A stretch of DNA of 64,000 nucleotides from Pseudomonas putida (lineage in GTDB: Bacteria; Pseudomonadota; Gammaproteobacteria; Pseudomonadales; Pseudomonadaceae): NCBI GenBank assembly GCA_029953615.1, contig CP124529.1, positions 3,720,501 through 3,784,500 on the forward strand. The letters are read 5' to 3'. The translations under genes and the position numbers were made by a program. The notes under the pieces were generated by a model. That model was not told the DNA's origin and searched no databases. It saw only the letters and a list, made by a program, of their open reading frames with translations. Numbering within the stretch: the first letter of the stretch is position 1; every line of letters starts with the position of its first letter. Shown one piece after another: positions 1 to 7,293 of this stretch.

Positions 1-738
1 CAGCGCATCGACCTGTTCGGCGCCCAGTTGCACGAGCTGCCGCTGATCTGGGGCGAGCTGATCGAGGCCGGCTTCGAAACCGGCCATGCCTACGGCAAGT
101 CGACCCGCACGGTCAAATCATGCGTCGGCAGTACCTGGTGCCGATACGGAGTGCAGGACAGCGTCGGCATGGCCCTGCGCCTGGAAGACCGCTACAAAGG
201 CCTGCGCAGCCCGCACAAGCTCAAGTTCGCCGTGTCTGGCTGCACCCGCGAATGTGCCGAGGCACAGAGCAAGGACATCGGCGTGATCGCTACCGACAAG
301 GGCTGGAACCTGTACGTGTGTGGCAACGGCGGCATGCGCCCGCGGCACGCCGAACTGTTTGCCACCGACCTGGACGACGAAACCCTGGTGCGCCTGATCG
401 ACCGCGTGCTGATGTTCTACATCCGCACCGCCGACAAGCTGCAGCGCACCTCGGTGTGGCGCGAGAACCTGGAAGGCGGGCTGGACTACCTGAAGCAGGT
501 GGTCATCGATGACAGCCTGGGCCTGGCCAGCGAGCTGGAAGCGCAGATGCAGCATGTGGTCGACCAGTATGAATGCGAATGGGCCAACGCCCTCGGCGAC
601 CCCGAGAAGCTCAAGCGCTTCCGTACTTTCGTCAACGACCGCCGCGCCGACCCGGACGTGCACTTCGTGCGCGAACGCGAACAGCGCCGGCCTGCTGCGC
701 CGCTGCACCTGATCCCAACCGTCGAGGAGGCTGTCTGA
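1..738 (+). CDS. nirB: Nitrite reductase [NAD(P)H] large subunit NirB, C-terminal part
   Basis: Last 245 residues of the assimilatory nitrite reductase large subunit, a cytoplasmic enzyme that reduces nitrite to ammonium with FAD, siroheme and a 4Fe-4S cluster. The frame is open at the left edge, so the FAD/NAD-binding and BFD-like domains lie outside the window. Cysteines at visible residues 41 and 47 (CxxxxxC) and 81 and 85 (CxxxC within SGCTREC) are the siroheme/4Fe-4S ligands of the family. The stop overlaps the nirD start by one base (TGATG), which implies translational coupling. Nitrate assimilation genes are expected upstream, but this cannot be seen. Confidence 0.95.
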   Translation, partial: QRIDLFGAQLHELPLIWGELIEAGFETGHAYGKSTRTVKSCVGSTWCRYGVQDSVGMALRLEDRYKGLRSPHKLKFAVSGCTRECAEAQSKDIGVIATDKGWNLYVCGNGGMRPRHAELFATDLDDETLVRLIDRVLMFYIRTADKLQRTSVWRENLEGGLDYLKQVVIDDSLGLASELEAQMQHVVDQYECEWANALGDPEKLKRFRTFVNDRRADPDVHFVREREQRRPAAPLHLIPTVEEAV

Positions 739-1100
739 TGAACCTGTCCAATGCTGCTGTGAAAACCCACGAGAACTGGCAGGCCGTGTGCCAGGCGGAT
801 GACCTGGTGGCGGATTCCGGGGTGGTGGTGTGGTTCGACGGTGCCCAGGTGGCGCTGTTCTACCTGCCGGGGCAGGCGCAACCGCTATACGCGGTGGACA
901 ACCGCGACCCGCGCTCCGGCGCCAACATAATCGGCCGCGGGCTGGTGGGCAGTGTGCAGGGCGAACTGGTGGTGGCGGCGCCGTTGTACAAGCAGCACTT
1001 CAGCCTGCAGAGTGGGGAATGCCTGGAGGATAGCGGGCAGCGACTGCGGGTGTGGCCGGTACGCTTGAACGGGGAGGCGGTGGAGCTGGCTGTGGCCTGA
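738..1100 (+). CDS. nirD: Nitrite reductase [NAD(P)H] small subunit NirD
   Basis: Small subunit of assimilatory nitrite reductase, 120 residues, a normal length for NirD. It has the Rieske-like fold of the NirD family (conserved core around GDxVVWFDGAQVALF and the CPLYKQHFSL-type segment, here APLYKQHFSL). The CxH and CxxH cluster ligands of true Rieske proteins are absent, as is usual for bacterial NirD. The ATG overlaps the nirB stop, with GAGGAGG just upstream as ribosome binding site, so the two are one operon. A REP pair follows directly, and no other gene of the operon is seen downstream. Confidence 0.93.
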   Translation: MNLSNAAVKTHENWQAVCQADDLVADSGVVVWFDGAQVALFYLPGQAQPLYAVDNRDPRSGANIIGRGLVGSVQGELVVAAPLYKQHFSLQSGECLEDSGQRLRVWPVRLNGEAVELAVA

Positions 1101-1119
1101 TATCCATCTGCCGTTTGTA

Positions 1120-1224
1120 CCGGCCTCTTCGCGGGCACGCCCGCTCCCACAGGTACTGCACATGTCTTGAGAACCGTGCAGATCCCTGTGGGAGCGGGCG
1201 TGCCCGCGAAAGGGCCGGTGCAGG
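1120..1224. repeat. REP pair, type A
   Basis: Two type A REP units in inverted orientation. The left unit has the core CGCGGGCACGCCCGCTCCCA and the right unit is its reverse complement, about 45 bases apart. Each unit also contains its own GCGGGC/GCCCGC palindrome. It lies after nirD and before the LysR gene and probably ends or protects the nirBD transcript. Confidence 0.9.
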
Positions 1225-1267
1225 CCACCTGCATAATCAGCCCCGACAATGCGGTAAGCTTGAGCCC

Positions 1268-2200
1268 ATGAACCTCGACACCCGCATCAAGTACCGCCAT
1301 CTGCTGTGCTTCCTGGAGATTGCCCGGCAGGGTAGCCTGGCCAGGGCTGCCGACATCCTGGCAATCAGCCAGCCGGCCATCTCCAAGACCCTCAAGGAAC
1401 TCGAAGACCTGCTGCAAACGCGGCTGTTCGCGCGCAGCCGCCAGGGCGTCGAGCTGACCCCGGCCGGGGCGCGTTTCATGCGTTATGCCGGGCCCAGCGT
1501 GCAGGCCCTGCGCGATGGCGTCAGCAGCCTGCGTGGCGAGGCGAAGGCGCCGTCGCAAGTGCGCATCGGCGTGCTGTCCACGGTCGAGGGCCTGCTCATG
1601 CCCGAGGTGCTGTGCCGCCTGCACCAGCGGCATGACGCGCTGGTAGTCAGTGTGGTCACCGGGGTCAGCGCGCAGCTGCTCGGCCAGTTGCGCCTGGGCG
1701 AACTGGAACTGGTGGTCGGTCGCATGACTGACAGCCCGCAGATCCAGGGCTTGTCGTTCGAGCATCTTTACAGCGAGTCGATGAGCCTGGTGGTGCGGCC
1801 CGGCCACCCGTTGCTGGCCGGCACGCCGGTGGAGCGATCGCAGGTGGGGCGTTACCCGTTGGTATTGCCGCCTGCAGGCACCACCATCCGCCAGCATGCC
1901 GACAGCCTGTTCGTACAATGTGGCATCCAGATGCCGGCCCAGCGCCTGGAAACCCTGTCGCTGGCGCTAAGCCGGCGCTACTTGCTGGGCAGCGATGCAG
2001 TGTGGGTGGCGCCGCGCGATGCGGTGCTGCTCGACCTGCGCCGGGGTGAGCTGGTTGAGCTCGACCTGGGTGTGCGCGAGCCGGGCGGTTCGGTCGGCAT
2101 CTGTCGCAATGCCGCCTCGCCGCAGAGCCTGGCGGGGCAGTGGGTGTGCGAAGTGCTGCGCGAGGTGGCAGGGCAGTACCGTGAGGGCAATTACCCCTGA
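1268..2200 (+). CDS. LysR-family transcriptional regulator, PcaQ-like
   Basis: LysR-type regulator of 310 residues. The winged helix-turn-helix fills residues 5-64 (NLDTRIKYRHLLCFLEIARQ, then LAISQPAISKTLKELE as the recognition region). The rest is the two-lobed effector-binding domain. The wording of the N-terminus (RIKYRHLLCFLEIARQGSL) and the overall length resemble the PcaQ/GbpR branch, which controls protocatechuate or sugar genes. No pca gene lies nearby, so the inducer and targets are unknown. The ATG at 1268 was chosen because the alignment-like start MNLDTRIKYRH fits the family; the open frame extends further upstream through a REP element without a plausible start. Confidence 0.8.
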   Translation: MNLDTRIKYRHLLCFLEIARQGSLARAADILAISQPAISKTLKELEDLLQTRLFARSRQGVELTPAGARFMRYAGPSVQALRDGVSSLRGEAKAPSQVRIGVLSTVEGLLMPEVLCRLHQRHDALVVSVVTGVSAQLLGQLRLGELELVVGRMTDSPQIQGLSFEHLYSESMSLVVRPGHPLLAGTPVERSQVGRYPLVLPPAGTTIRQHADSLFVQCGIQMPAQRLETLSLALSRRYLLGSDAVWVAPRDAVLLDLRRGELVELDLGVREPGGSVGICRNAASPQSLAGQWVCEVLREVAGQYREGNYP

Positions 2201-2534
2201 GCGCAGGTTCGGCCCTATCGCCGGCAAGCCAGCTCCCACAGGATTAGCACCTGCTTCGGGCCTGTGGCCAACCTGTGGGAGCTGGCTTGCCGGCGATAGG
2301 GCCAGTGCAGGCTTCTCAGCATTCAGCAAAAATAAATATCCCGCAAAACTGCGCGAAAGCGGTACAACCGGTCAATACTGGCCAATGGCTTCACATCCTT
2401 TGATGAATAACCTTTTAACTACTGAACTTCCTTACCAAAACCCGCTCCTATGCCGGTAGCCATTGGTCATGGCCGCCTGCTAAGCTCGCGGCTTTACCCT
2501 GATTGCCCTTTTGGCGCATGAACAAGGAAATAGC
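2201..2534. other. Intergenic region between the LysR gene and fklB
   Basis: This stretch of 334 bases holds a type B REP pair in its left third. The remainder is comparatively AT-rich and should contain the fklB promoter. I could not pick out a convincing -35/-10 pair or a small gene in it. Confidence 0.6.
2204..2311. repeat. REP pair, type B
   Basis: Inverted pair of type B REP units, with core TATCGCCGGCAAGCCAGCTC on the left and its reverse complement on the right. This variant differs from type A by GCCGGCAAGCCAGC in place of GCGGGCNNGCCCGC. It sits just after the LysR stop codon. Confidence 0.9.
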
Positions 2535-3299
2535 ATGAAACAGCATCGTTTGGCGGCTGCGGTTGCCCTGGTAGGCCTGGTACTGGCTGGCTGTGATCAA
2601 CAGACCAGCAGCCCCGAGCTGAAGACTCCGGCACAGAAAGCCTCCTACGGTATCGGCCTGAACATGGGCAAGAGCCTGGCTCAGGAAGGCATGGAAGACC
2701 TTGATTCGAAAGCAGTAGCCCTCGGCATCGAAGACGCCGTTGGCAAGAAGGAACAGCGCATCAAGGACGAAGAGCTGGTAGAGGCCTTCACTGCGCTGCA
2801 GAAACGTGCCGAAGAGCGCCTGGCCAAGGCCAGCGAAGAAGCCGCCTCGGCCGGCAAGAAATTCCTCGAGGAAAACGCCAAGAAGCCAGGCGTGGTCACC
2901 ACTGCCTCGGGCCTGCAGTACGAAGTGGTCAAGAAGGCCGACGGCCCGCAGCCCAAGCCGACCGACGTGGTCACCGTCCACTACGAAGGCAAGCTGATCG
3001 ATGGCAAGGTGTTCGACAGCTCCGTCGAGCGCGGCAGCCCGATCGACCTGCCGGTCAGTGGCGTGATCCCGGGTTGGGTCGAAGGCCTGCAGCTGATGCA
3101 CGTCGGCGAGAAGTACAAGCTGTTCATCCCGGCTGAACTGGCCTACGGTGCACAAAGCCCAAGCCCGCTGATCCCGGCCAACTCGGTACTGGTATTCGAC
3201 CTGGAACTGATCGCCATCAAGGATCCTGCCCAGCTGCAAGGCGCCGAGCCGGAAGCGGAAGCACCTGCTGAGGCCCCGGCCGAAGCGCCTGCCAAGTAA
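2535..3299 (+). CDS. fklB: FKBP-type peptidyl-prolyl cis-trans isomerase, lipoprotein
   Basis: Envelope peptidyl-prolyl isomerase of 254 residues. The N-terminus is a lipoprotein signal with lipobox LAGC (Cys20), so the mature protein is lipid-anchored. Residues about 30-125 form the FkpA/Mip-type helical dimerisation domain (QKASYGIGLNMGKSL), and residues about 140-235 form the FKBP domain (VTVHYEGKLIDGKVFDSS, GVIPGWVEGLQ, IPAELAYG). The C-terminus ends in a low-complexity AEAP repeat that is probably disordered. The ATG at 2535 follows AAGGAAATAGC. A strong terminator follows the stop. It acts as a folding helper in the periplasm; MIP-like is an equally fair name. Confidence 0.9.
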   Translation: MKQHRLAAAVALVGLVLAGCDQQTSSPELKTPAQKASYGIGLNMGKSLAQEGMEDLDSKAVALGIEDAVGKKEQRIKDEELVEAFTALQKRAEERLAKASEEAASAGKKFLEENAKKPGVVTTASGLQYEVVKKADGPQPKPTDVVTVHYEGKLIDGKVFDSSVERGSPIDLPVSGVIPGWVEGLQLMHVGEKYKLFIPAELAYGAQSPSPLIPANSVLVFDLELIAIKDPAQLQGAEPEAEAPAEAPAEAPAK

Positions 3300-3316
3300 C
3301 ACTGGCTGGCCCACGC

Positions 3317-3346
3317 AAAACGCCCCGTCCTGACGGGGCGTTTTCG
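3317..3346 (+). terminator. Rho-independent terminator after fklB
   Basis: Hairpin with a CGCCCCGTC/GACGGGGCG-type stem and tight loop, preceded by AAAA and followed by TTTTCGTTT. It starts about 20 bases after the fklB stop. Confidence 0.9.
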
Positions 3347-3544
3347 TTTGTGCCGGATAGTTGGACGAACCTGCAACTACTGATACTGTCCGAGGAAATG
3401 CAGCGTAAAGAAGCAAGATGCTTCTGACGCAATTCGTTTGCGGCGGACGCAGCCACGGTGTGAAACGACTGTGTAAAAAACGCCCGATCTGACCGGGGCC
3501 CTTGCCTGACAGGCACCCGGGGTCACAAACGTCGCCCTGTTCAC

Positions 3545-3575
3545 AAGGTTATCCACAATAAATGTGGATAACCTT
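3545..3575. promoter_or_regulatory. Inverted pair of DnaA-box sequences
   Basis: Perfect 13-base inverted repeat (AAGGTTATCCACA, spacer ATAAA, then its reverse complement). Each arm contains the strict DnaA consensus box TTATCCACA (3549-3557 and, on the other strand, 3563-3571). It ends about 16 bases before the ATG of the DUF1232 gene. It may be a DnaA-binding site or an RNA hairpin in the leader. Confidence 0.7.
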
Positions 3576-3591
3576 TCCACTTGGAGGCTAC

Positions 3592-4032
3592 ATGAGCGCA
3601 CCTTGGAATTTCGCCCGTTTCCTGCCCTTGGCCGAGCGCCTGCTCAGCCGTGGCCGGTTGCCCGCCTTGCTGTTTGCGGTAGCTCGCAAAGGCCCGCGGA
3701 TTGGCCAGCTGCGTGAAGACGTGAAAGTACTGCAGTCGCTGTGCCTGGCCTGGTGGCGTGGCGAGTACCGCGCCATCAGCCCCAAGGCTCTGGTCACCAT
3801 CGTCGCCGGCCTGCTGTATTTCGTCAGCCCCATCGACGCCATCCCCGACTGGTTGCTGGGTGTGGGTTTCCTCGACGACATCGCGGTGCTGGGGTGGGTG
3901 CTGAAGACTGTGGCTGATGAACTGGCGCGCTTCAAGGCCTGGCGCGACAGCCAGGCCCCCGAGCGGCTGCGCGTGGTCGAGCGCCTGCCAGCCACCCCCG
4001 AAGCGCTGCGTCTGGAGCGCAACACGCAGTGA
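3592..4032 (+). CDS. YkvA/DUF1232 family membrane protein
   Basis: Protein of 146 residues with a DUF1232 (YkvA-type) segment at about residues 62-112. The family signature is visible as AISPKALVTIVAGLLYFVSPIDAIPDW followed by GFLDDIAVLGWVL (shown here in two parts of a longer hydrophobic hairpin). Such proteins are small inner-membrane proteins of unknown function. The ATG was chosen because TTGGAGG lies seven bases upstream. The start is preceded by a perfect inverted repeat of two DnaA boxes, which is unusual for this family. No partner gene is evident. Confidence 0.8.
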   Translation: MSAPWNFARFLPLAERLLSRGRLPALLFAVARKGPRIGQLREDVKVLQSLCLAWWRGEYRAISPKALVTIVAGLLYFVSPIDAIPDWLLGVGFLDDIAVLGWVLKTVADELARFKAWRDSQAPERLRVVERLPATPEALRLERNTQ

Positions 4033-4079
4033 AACCCGCCTGAGCGACACCTCAACTGCACAGACCCCGGAGTTGGTAA

Positions 4080-4125
4080 TATAATTGGCATAAGGGTTAT
4101 GCCTACGGATTACATGCTGTAATCC
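4080..4125 (+). promoter_or_regulatory. Promoter with two palindromes upstream of the XRE gene
   Basis: A consensus -10 box TATAAT lies at 4080-4085. It is followed by palindrome GGCATAA-GGG-TTATGCC (4087-4103) and palindrome GGATTAC-ATGCT-GTAATCC (4107-4125), then a T-rich run. The expected transcription start falls inside the first palindrome, as in autoregulated XRE operons. The second palindrome with its T tract could instead act as an attenuator. Confidence 0.6.
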
Positions 4126-4143
4126 TTTTTAAAGGGGTTTGTA

Positions 4144-4482
4144 ATGGGTATTCAGGTAATCAGCCGGGACGGTCAGCCCGAGTACGCCGTCGTTCCCTGG
4201 GAGCAGTACCAGGCACTGCTCAAGGCTGCCGGGCAGGCGCCTGTCGAGGTGGTTGCCAGTGAGGCGGGTAGCGCCGCTGCCAGTGCGCCATTGCCAGCAT
4301 TCAGCGAAGTTGCGCAAATTCGCCAGGCCAAGGGCATTGCCCCTGAGCAACTGGCGCGCAATGTCGGGGTAAGCCCGGCTTATCTGGCCATGATCGAATC
4401 GGGCGAACGCCAGCCGGATGCTGCCATCCGCCGAGCCCTGGCCTGGCATCTGGGGGTGGCTGGCTGGAGCGAGCCATCATGA
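4144..4482 (+). CDS. XRE-type helix-turn-helix protein with antitoxin-like N-terminus
   Basis: Protein of 112 residues. The N-terminal 30 residues (MGIQVISRDGQPEYAVVPW, then EQYQALL) look like the short strand-helix start of Phd/YefM-like antitoxins. An Ala/Pro/Ser-rich linker follows, then a Cro/C1-type HTH at about residues 57-107 (KGIAPEQLARNVGVSPAYLA and IESGERQPDAAIRRAL). It is probably a DNA-binding autoregulator acting on the two palindromes in its own promoter. The stop overlaps the ATG of the next gene (ATGA), so the two form an operon. It could be the antitoxin of a toxin-antitoxin pair, but this is inference only. Confidence 0.75.
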   Translation: MGIQVISRDGQPEYAVVPWEQYQALLKAAGQAPVEVVASEAGSAAASAPLPAFSEVAQIRQAKGIAPEQLARNVGVSPAYLAMIESGERQPDAAIRRALAWHLGVAGWSEPS

Positions 4483-4847
4483 GCCAGGTCAGGATCAGCC
4501 GTCAGCACTGGGATAACCTGCTGGGCGAGCTTGACCTGGCCCGTCGTCAACGTCACTTGCTGACGTACCGAGCGCTGATCGAGCGCTTGCAGTTGCCCAG
4601 CCCGGCCATGCAGACACTCACTGCCGCGCTGGAATACCTGGCAGTGCTGGATGCCCGCGCCGAGCAGCCCTTGCGCAGCTCACTGGTGATCAGTCAGGGC
4701 GCCAGCCGTTTGCCGCGTACCGGCTTTTTCGAGTGCGTAGAGCGGCTGGGGCGCTTCTCCGGGCCGGTAGACGGCATGGAGGCGGCATCGTGGCATGCCT
4801 CCGAAGTCGTCCGGGTGTTCGAATACAGCTACCCCGAAACAGCTTGA
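4479..4847 (+). CDS. Uncharacterised protein coupled to an XRE gene
   Basis: Soluble protein of 122 residues that I do not recognise. It is rich in Leu, Arg and Ala. The first half is predicted helical (WDNLLGELDLARRQRHLLTY and MQTLTAALEYLAVL). The second half contains LVISQGASRLPRTGFFECVE, then ERLGRF, then a C-terminus with Trp and His. It has no signal peptide or membrane segment and no catalytic motif I can name. Its ATG overlaps the stop of the XRE gene, so it depends on that gene for translation. Position suggests a partner of the regulator. Confidence 0.75.
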   Translation: MSQVRISRQHWDNLLGELDLARRQRHLLTYRALIERLQLPSPAMQTLTAALEYLAVLDARAEQPLRSSLVISQGASRLPRTGFFECVERLGRFSGPVDGMEAASWHASEVVRVFEYSYPETA

Positions 4848-4890
4848 TTCGCGCCCACAGGTACAACACAAGGCTCAAGAGCTGTGTGAA

Positions 4891-4910
4891 CCTGTGGGAG
4901 CGGGCACGCC
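4891..4910. repeat. Solitary, truncated type A REP unit
   Basis: The sequence CCTGTGGGAGCGGGCACGCC matches one type A REP arm, but the expected GCCCGCGAA end is lost and the opposite arm is only a remnant (CGCCCACAGG at about 4852-4861). Confidence 0.6.
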
Positions 4911-4970
4911 GTCACGTATTCGGAGCGCAGCTCCGACCACGACGGTGATGGCGTATTCCTGAAAATGAAA

Positions 4971-4996
4971 GGGCCGAGCGTTTCCACGCCCGGCCC
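4971..4996 (-). terminator. Probable terminator of prc
   Basis: Hairpin GGGCCGAGCG / CGCCCGGCCC with loop TTTCCA and one mismatch in the stem. Read on the minus strand it is followed by TTTCATTTTC, so it fits termination of the leftward prc transcript, which ends at 5068. Confidence 0.7.
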
Positions 4997-5067
4997 CTCT
5001 GTTTCACGACAGTGCAAAGACTGTTTGATGACAAGTCACATTAACTTGCCATCATTGGCGCAACGCC

Positions 5068-7149
5068 TTACTTCTTGGCCACCTTGGTGCTCGCACTCAG
5101 GTAGTCGATCAGGATGCGCCCGGTTTCAGACAGGTAGGCATCGTCTTCCGGCTTGGTGTTTTCATCCTCGGTCGGCAGCGCGTCCTCGTCCTCTTTTTTC
5201 AGCTCTTTCAGCGGTTCTTCACCCTTGGCCTTGCGGCGGATGTTCTCCAGCGCCAATTGCTTGGCCTCGATCTCATCGTGGCGTGCACGGCGGTCCTGCT
5301 CGTTGAGGCTGACGGTCTTCTCGTTCATCAGCTTCTGGGTCAGGGCCAGGCGGTCGCGGATGTAGGTGAACTCCGCGTCCTTGTCGCTGCGGGCTTCATG
5401 CTGGGCTTTCAGCTGGGCCAGGAACGGTTTGAACGGGTCGGCCGCCGGCTTGACCACCGGGCGGATGGTGTCCCACGGCATGGCCTCGGGCAAGGCGCTC
5501 TCGCCAATTTCCTTGGTGTCGATGATCGACGGGTAATCGATGTCCGGCAGCACGCCCTGGTGCTGGGTGCTCTGCCCGGATACCCGGTAGAACTTGGCCA
5601 GGGTCAGCTTCAGCTCGCCATGGTTGAGTGGCTGGATGGTCTGTACGGTGCCTTTGCCGAAGGTCTGGCCACCGATGATCAGCGCCCGGTGGTAGTCCTG
5701 CATGGCACCGGCGAAGATCTCCGAAGCCGAGGCCGACAGGCGGTTGACCAGCAACGCCAGCGGGCCCTTGTAGAAGGCACCAGGGTTTTCGTCTTCCAGC
5801 ACGTCGACGCGGCCGTCGCTGTTGCGTACCAGCACGGTCGGGCCTTTTTCGATGAACAGGCTGGTCAGTTCGGTGGCTTCCTGCAGCGAGCCGCCGCCGT
5901 TGTTGCGCAGGTCGATGACCACGCCGTCGACTTTTTCCTTTTGCAGCTCGGTGAGCAGTTTCTTCACGTCACGCGTCGTGCTCTTGTACTCCGGATCACC
6001 GGCGCGGTAGGCCTTGAAGTCCAGGTAGAAGGCCGGGATCTCGATGATACCCAGCTTGTAGTCGCGCCCGTCCTGCTTGAGCTTGAGCACCGACTTTTTC
6101 GCCGCCTGCTCTTCGAGTTTCACCGCTTCACGGGTTATGGACACGATCTTGCTGGTCTGGTCGCTAGGCGCGTTGCTGGCCGGGATGATCTCCAGGCGCA
6201 CCACCGAGCCTTTCGGGCCGCGGATCAGCTTGACCACTTCGTCCAGGCGCCAGCCGACCACGTCGACCATTTCCTTGTTGCCCTGGGCCACACCAATGAT
6301 CTTGTCCGCCGGCGCCACCTGCTTGGTCTTGGCCGCCGGGCCTGCCGGCACCAGACGCACGATCTTGACCTGGTCATTGTCGCTTTGCAGCACCGCACCA
6401 ATGCCTTCGAGCGAAAGGCTCATGTTGATGTCGAAGTTCTCGGCGTTGTCCGGCGACAGGTAGTTGGTGTGCGGGTCGTAGGACTGGGCGAAGGTGTTGA
6501 TGTAGGCCTGGAAGATGTCCTCGGCACGGGTCTGGTCCAGGCGCGCCAGCTGGTTCTTGTAGCGCTTGGTCAGGGTTTCCTGGATCTGCTTGGGTTCCTT
6601 GCCGGCGATCTTCTGGCGCAGCACTTCGTCTTTGACGCGTTTGCGCCACAAATCGTCGAGCTCGGCCTGGTCCTTCATCCACGGGGCATCCTTGCGGTCG
6701 ATCAGCAAGGTTTCCTTGGCGTTGAAGTCGATCTTGTCCACGCCTTTGTTCAGCTCGGCCAGGGCGAAGTCCAGGCGTTGCTTGACGCGGTCCAGGTAGC
6801 GCTTGTAGATGGTGAAGCCCGGGTCGAGGTTACCGCTCTTGAGGAAATCGTCGAATTGCGTTTTCCATTTGTCGAATTCGGCAATGTCGGCAGCGGTGAA
6901 GTAGCTGCGTGCCGGGTCCAGCAGCTTGATGTAGCTGTCATAGATGATGACCGAACGGGCGTCATCCAGCGGCGGCTTGCTGTAGTGGTGGCGCTTGAGC
7001 AATTCCACCACGTTGAGGCTGGCGACGATCTCGTCGCGGTCCGGCTGCAGGCTGTCCCACTTGTTGGCGGCCGCCGCATTGCCGCCGAGCGTGAGGCTGC
7101 CCAGGCCGATCATCAGGGCCAGGGCGGTGCTTGGGAGGAAATGCTTCAT
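5068..7149 (-). CDS. prc: Carboxy-terminal (tail-specific) protease Prc
   Basis: Periplasmic serine protease of the S41 family, 693 residues. It removes or degrades proteins from their C-terminus and in Pseudomonas and E. coli influences peptidoglycan hydrolase turnover. A signal peptide is visible (MKHFLPSTALALMIGLGSLT, ending around NAAAA). A PDZ domain starts near residue 245 (LSLEGIGAVLQ), and the catalytic Ser-Lys dyad is S474 in LSASASEIF and K499 in GGQTFGKGTVQ, 25 residues apart as in E. coli Tsp. The C-terminal part is charged and helical. The ATG at 7149 was chosen for the signal peptide; the frame is open far upstream. The gene is divergent from the quinone oxidoreductase. Confidence 0.95.
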   Translation of the reverse strand: MKHFLPSTALALMIGLGSLTLGGNAAAANKWDSLQPDRDEIVASLNVVELLKRHHYSKPPLDDARSVIIYDSYIKLLDPARSYFTAADIAEFDKWKTQFDDFLKSGNLDPGFTIYKRYLDRVKQRLDFALAELNKGVDKIDFNAKETLLIDRKDAPWMKDQAELDDLWRKRVKDEVLRQKIAGKEPKQIQETLTKRYKNQLARLDQTRAEDIFQAYINTFAQSYDPHTNYLSPDNAENFDINMSLSLEGIGAVLQSDNDQVKIVRLVPAGPAAKTKQVAPADKIIGVAQGNKEMVDVVGWRLDEVVKLIRGPKGSVVRLEIIPASNAPSDQTSKIVSITREAVKLEEQAAKKSVLKLKQDGRDYKLGIIEIPAFYLDFKAYRAGDPEYKSTTRDVKKLLTELQKEKVDGVVIDLRNNGGGSLQEATELTSLFIEKGPTVLVRNSDGRVDVLEDENPGAFYKGPLALLVNRLSASASEIFAGAMQDYHRALIIGGQTFGKGTVQTIQPLNHGELKLTLAKFYRVSGQSTQHQGVLPDIDYPSIIDTKEIGESALPEAMPWDTIRPVVKPAADPFKPFLAQLKAQHEARSDKDAEFTYIRDRLALTQKLMNEKTVSLNEQDRRARHDEIEAKQLALENIRRKAKGEEPLKELKKEDEDALPTEDENTKPEDDAYLSETGRILIDYLSASTKVAKK

Positions 7150-7293
7150 GCTGATTCGACGTGGAGGCAATTGATCACGCATAGTAGGCCGTCTTTTCCG
7201 TTCGCCGGTTCCATGGGAGCCGGGCGCATACTGCAAAAAGCCTGGGACATAGCGATCCCAGGCTCGGTCATATGATTCAACTATGGAGGCACT

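Noticed and set aside
5257..7275. Long open frame opposite prc (672 codons)
   Set aside because: It is the antisense shadow of prc in GC-rich DNA. It has no family motif, while the prc frame has a signal peptide, PDZ domain and Ser-Lys dyad.
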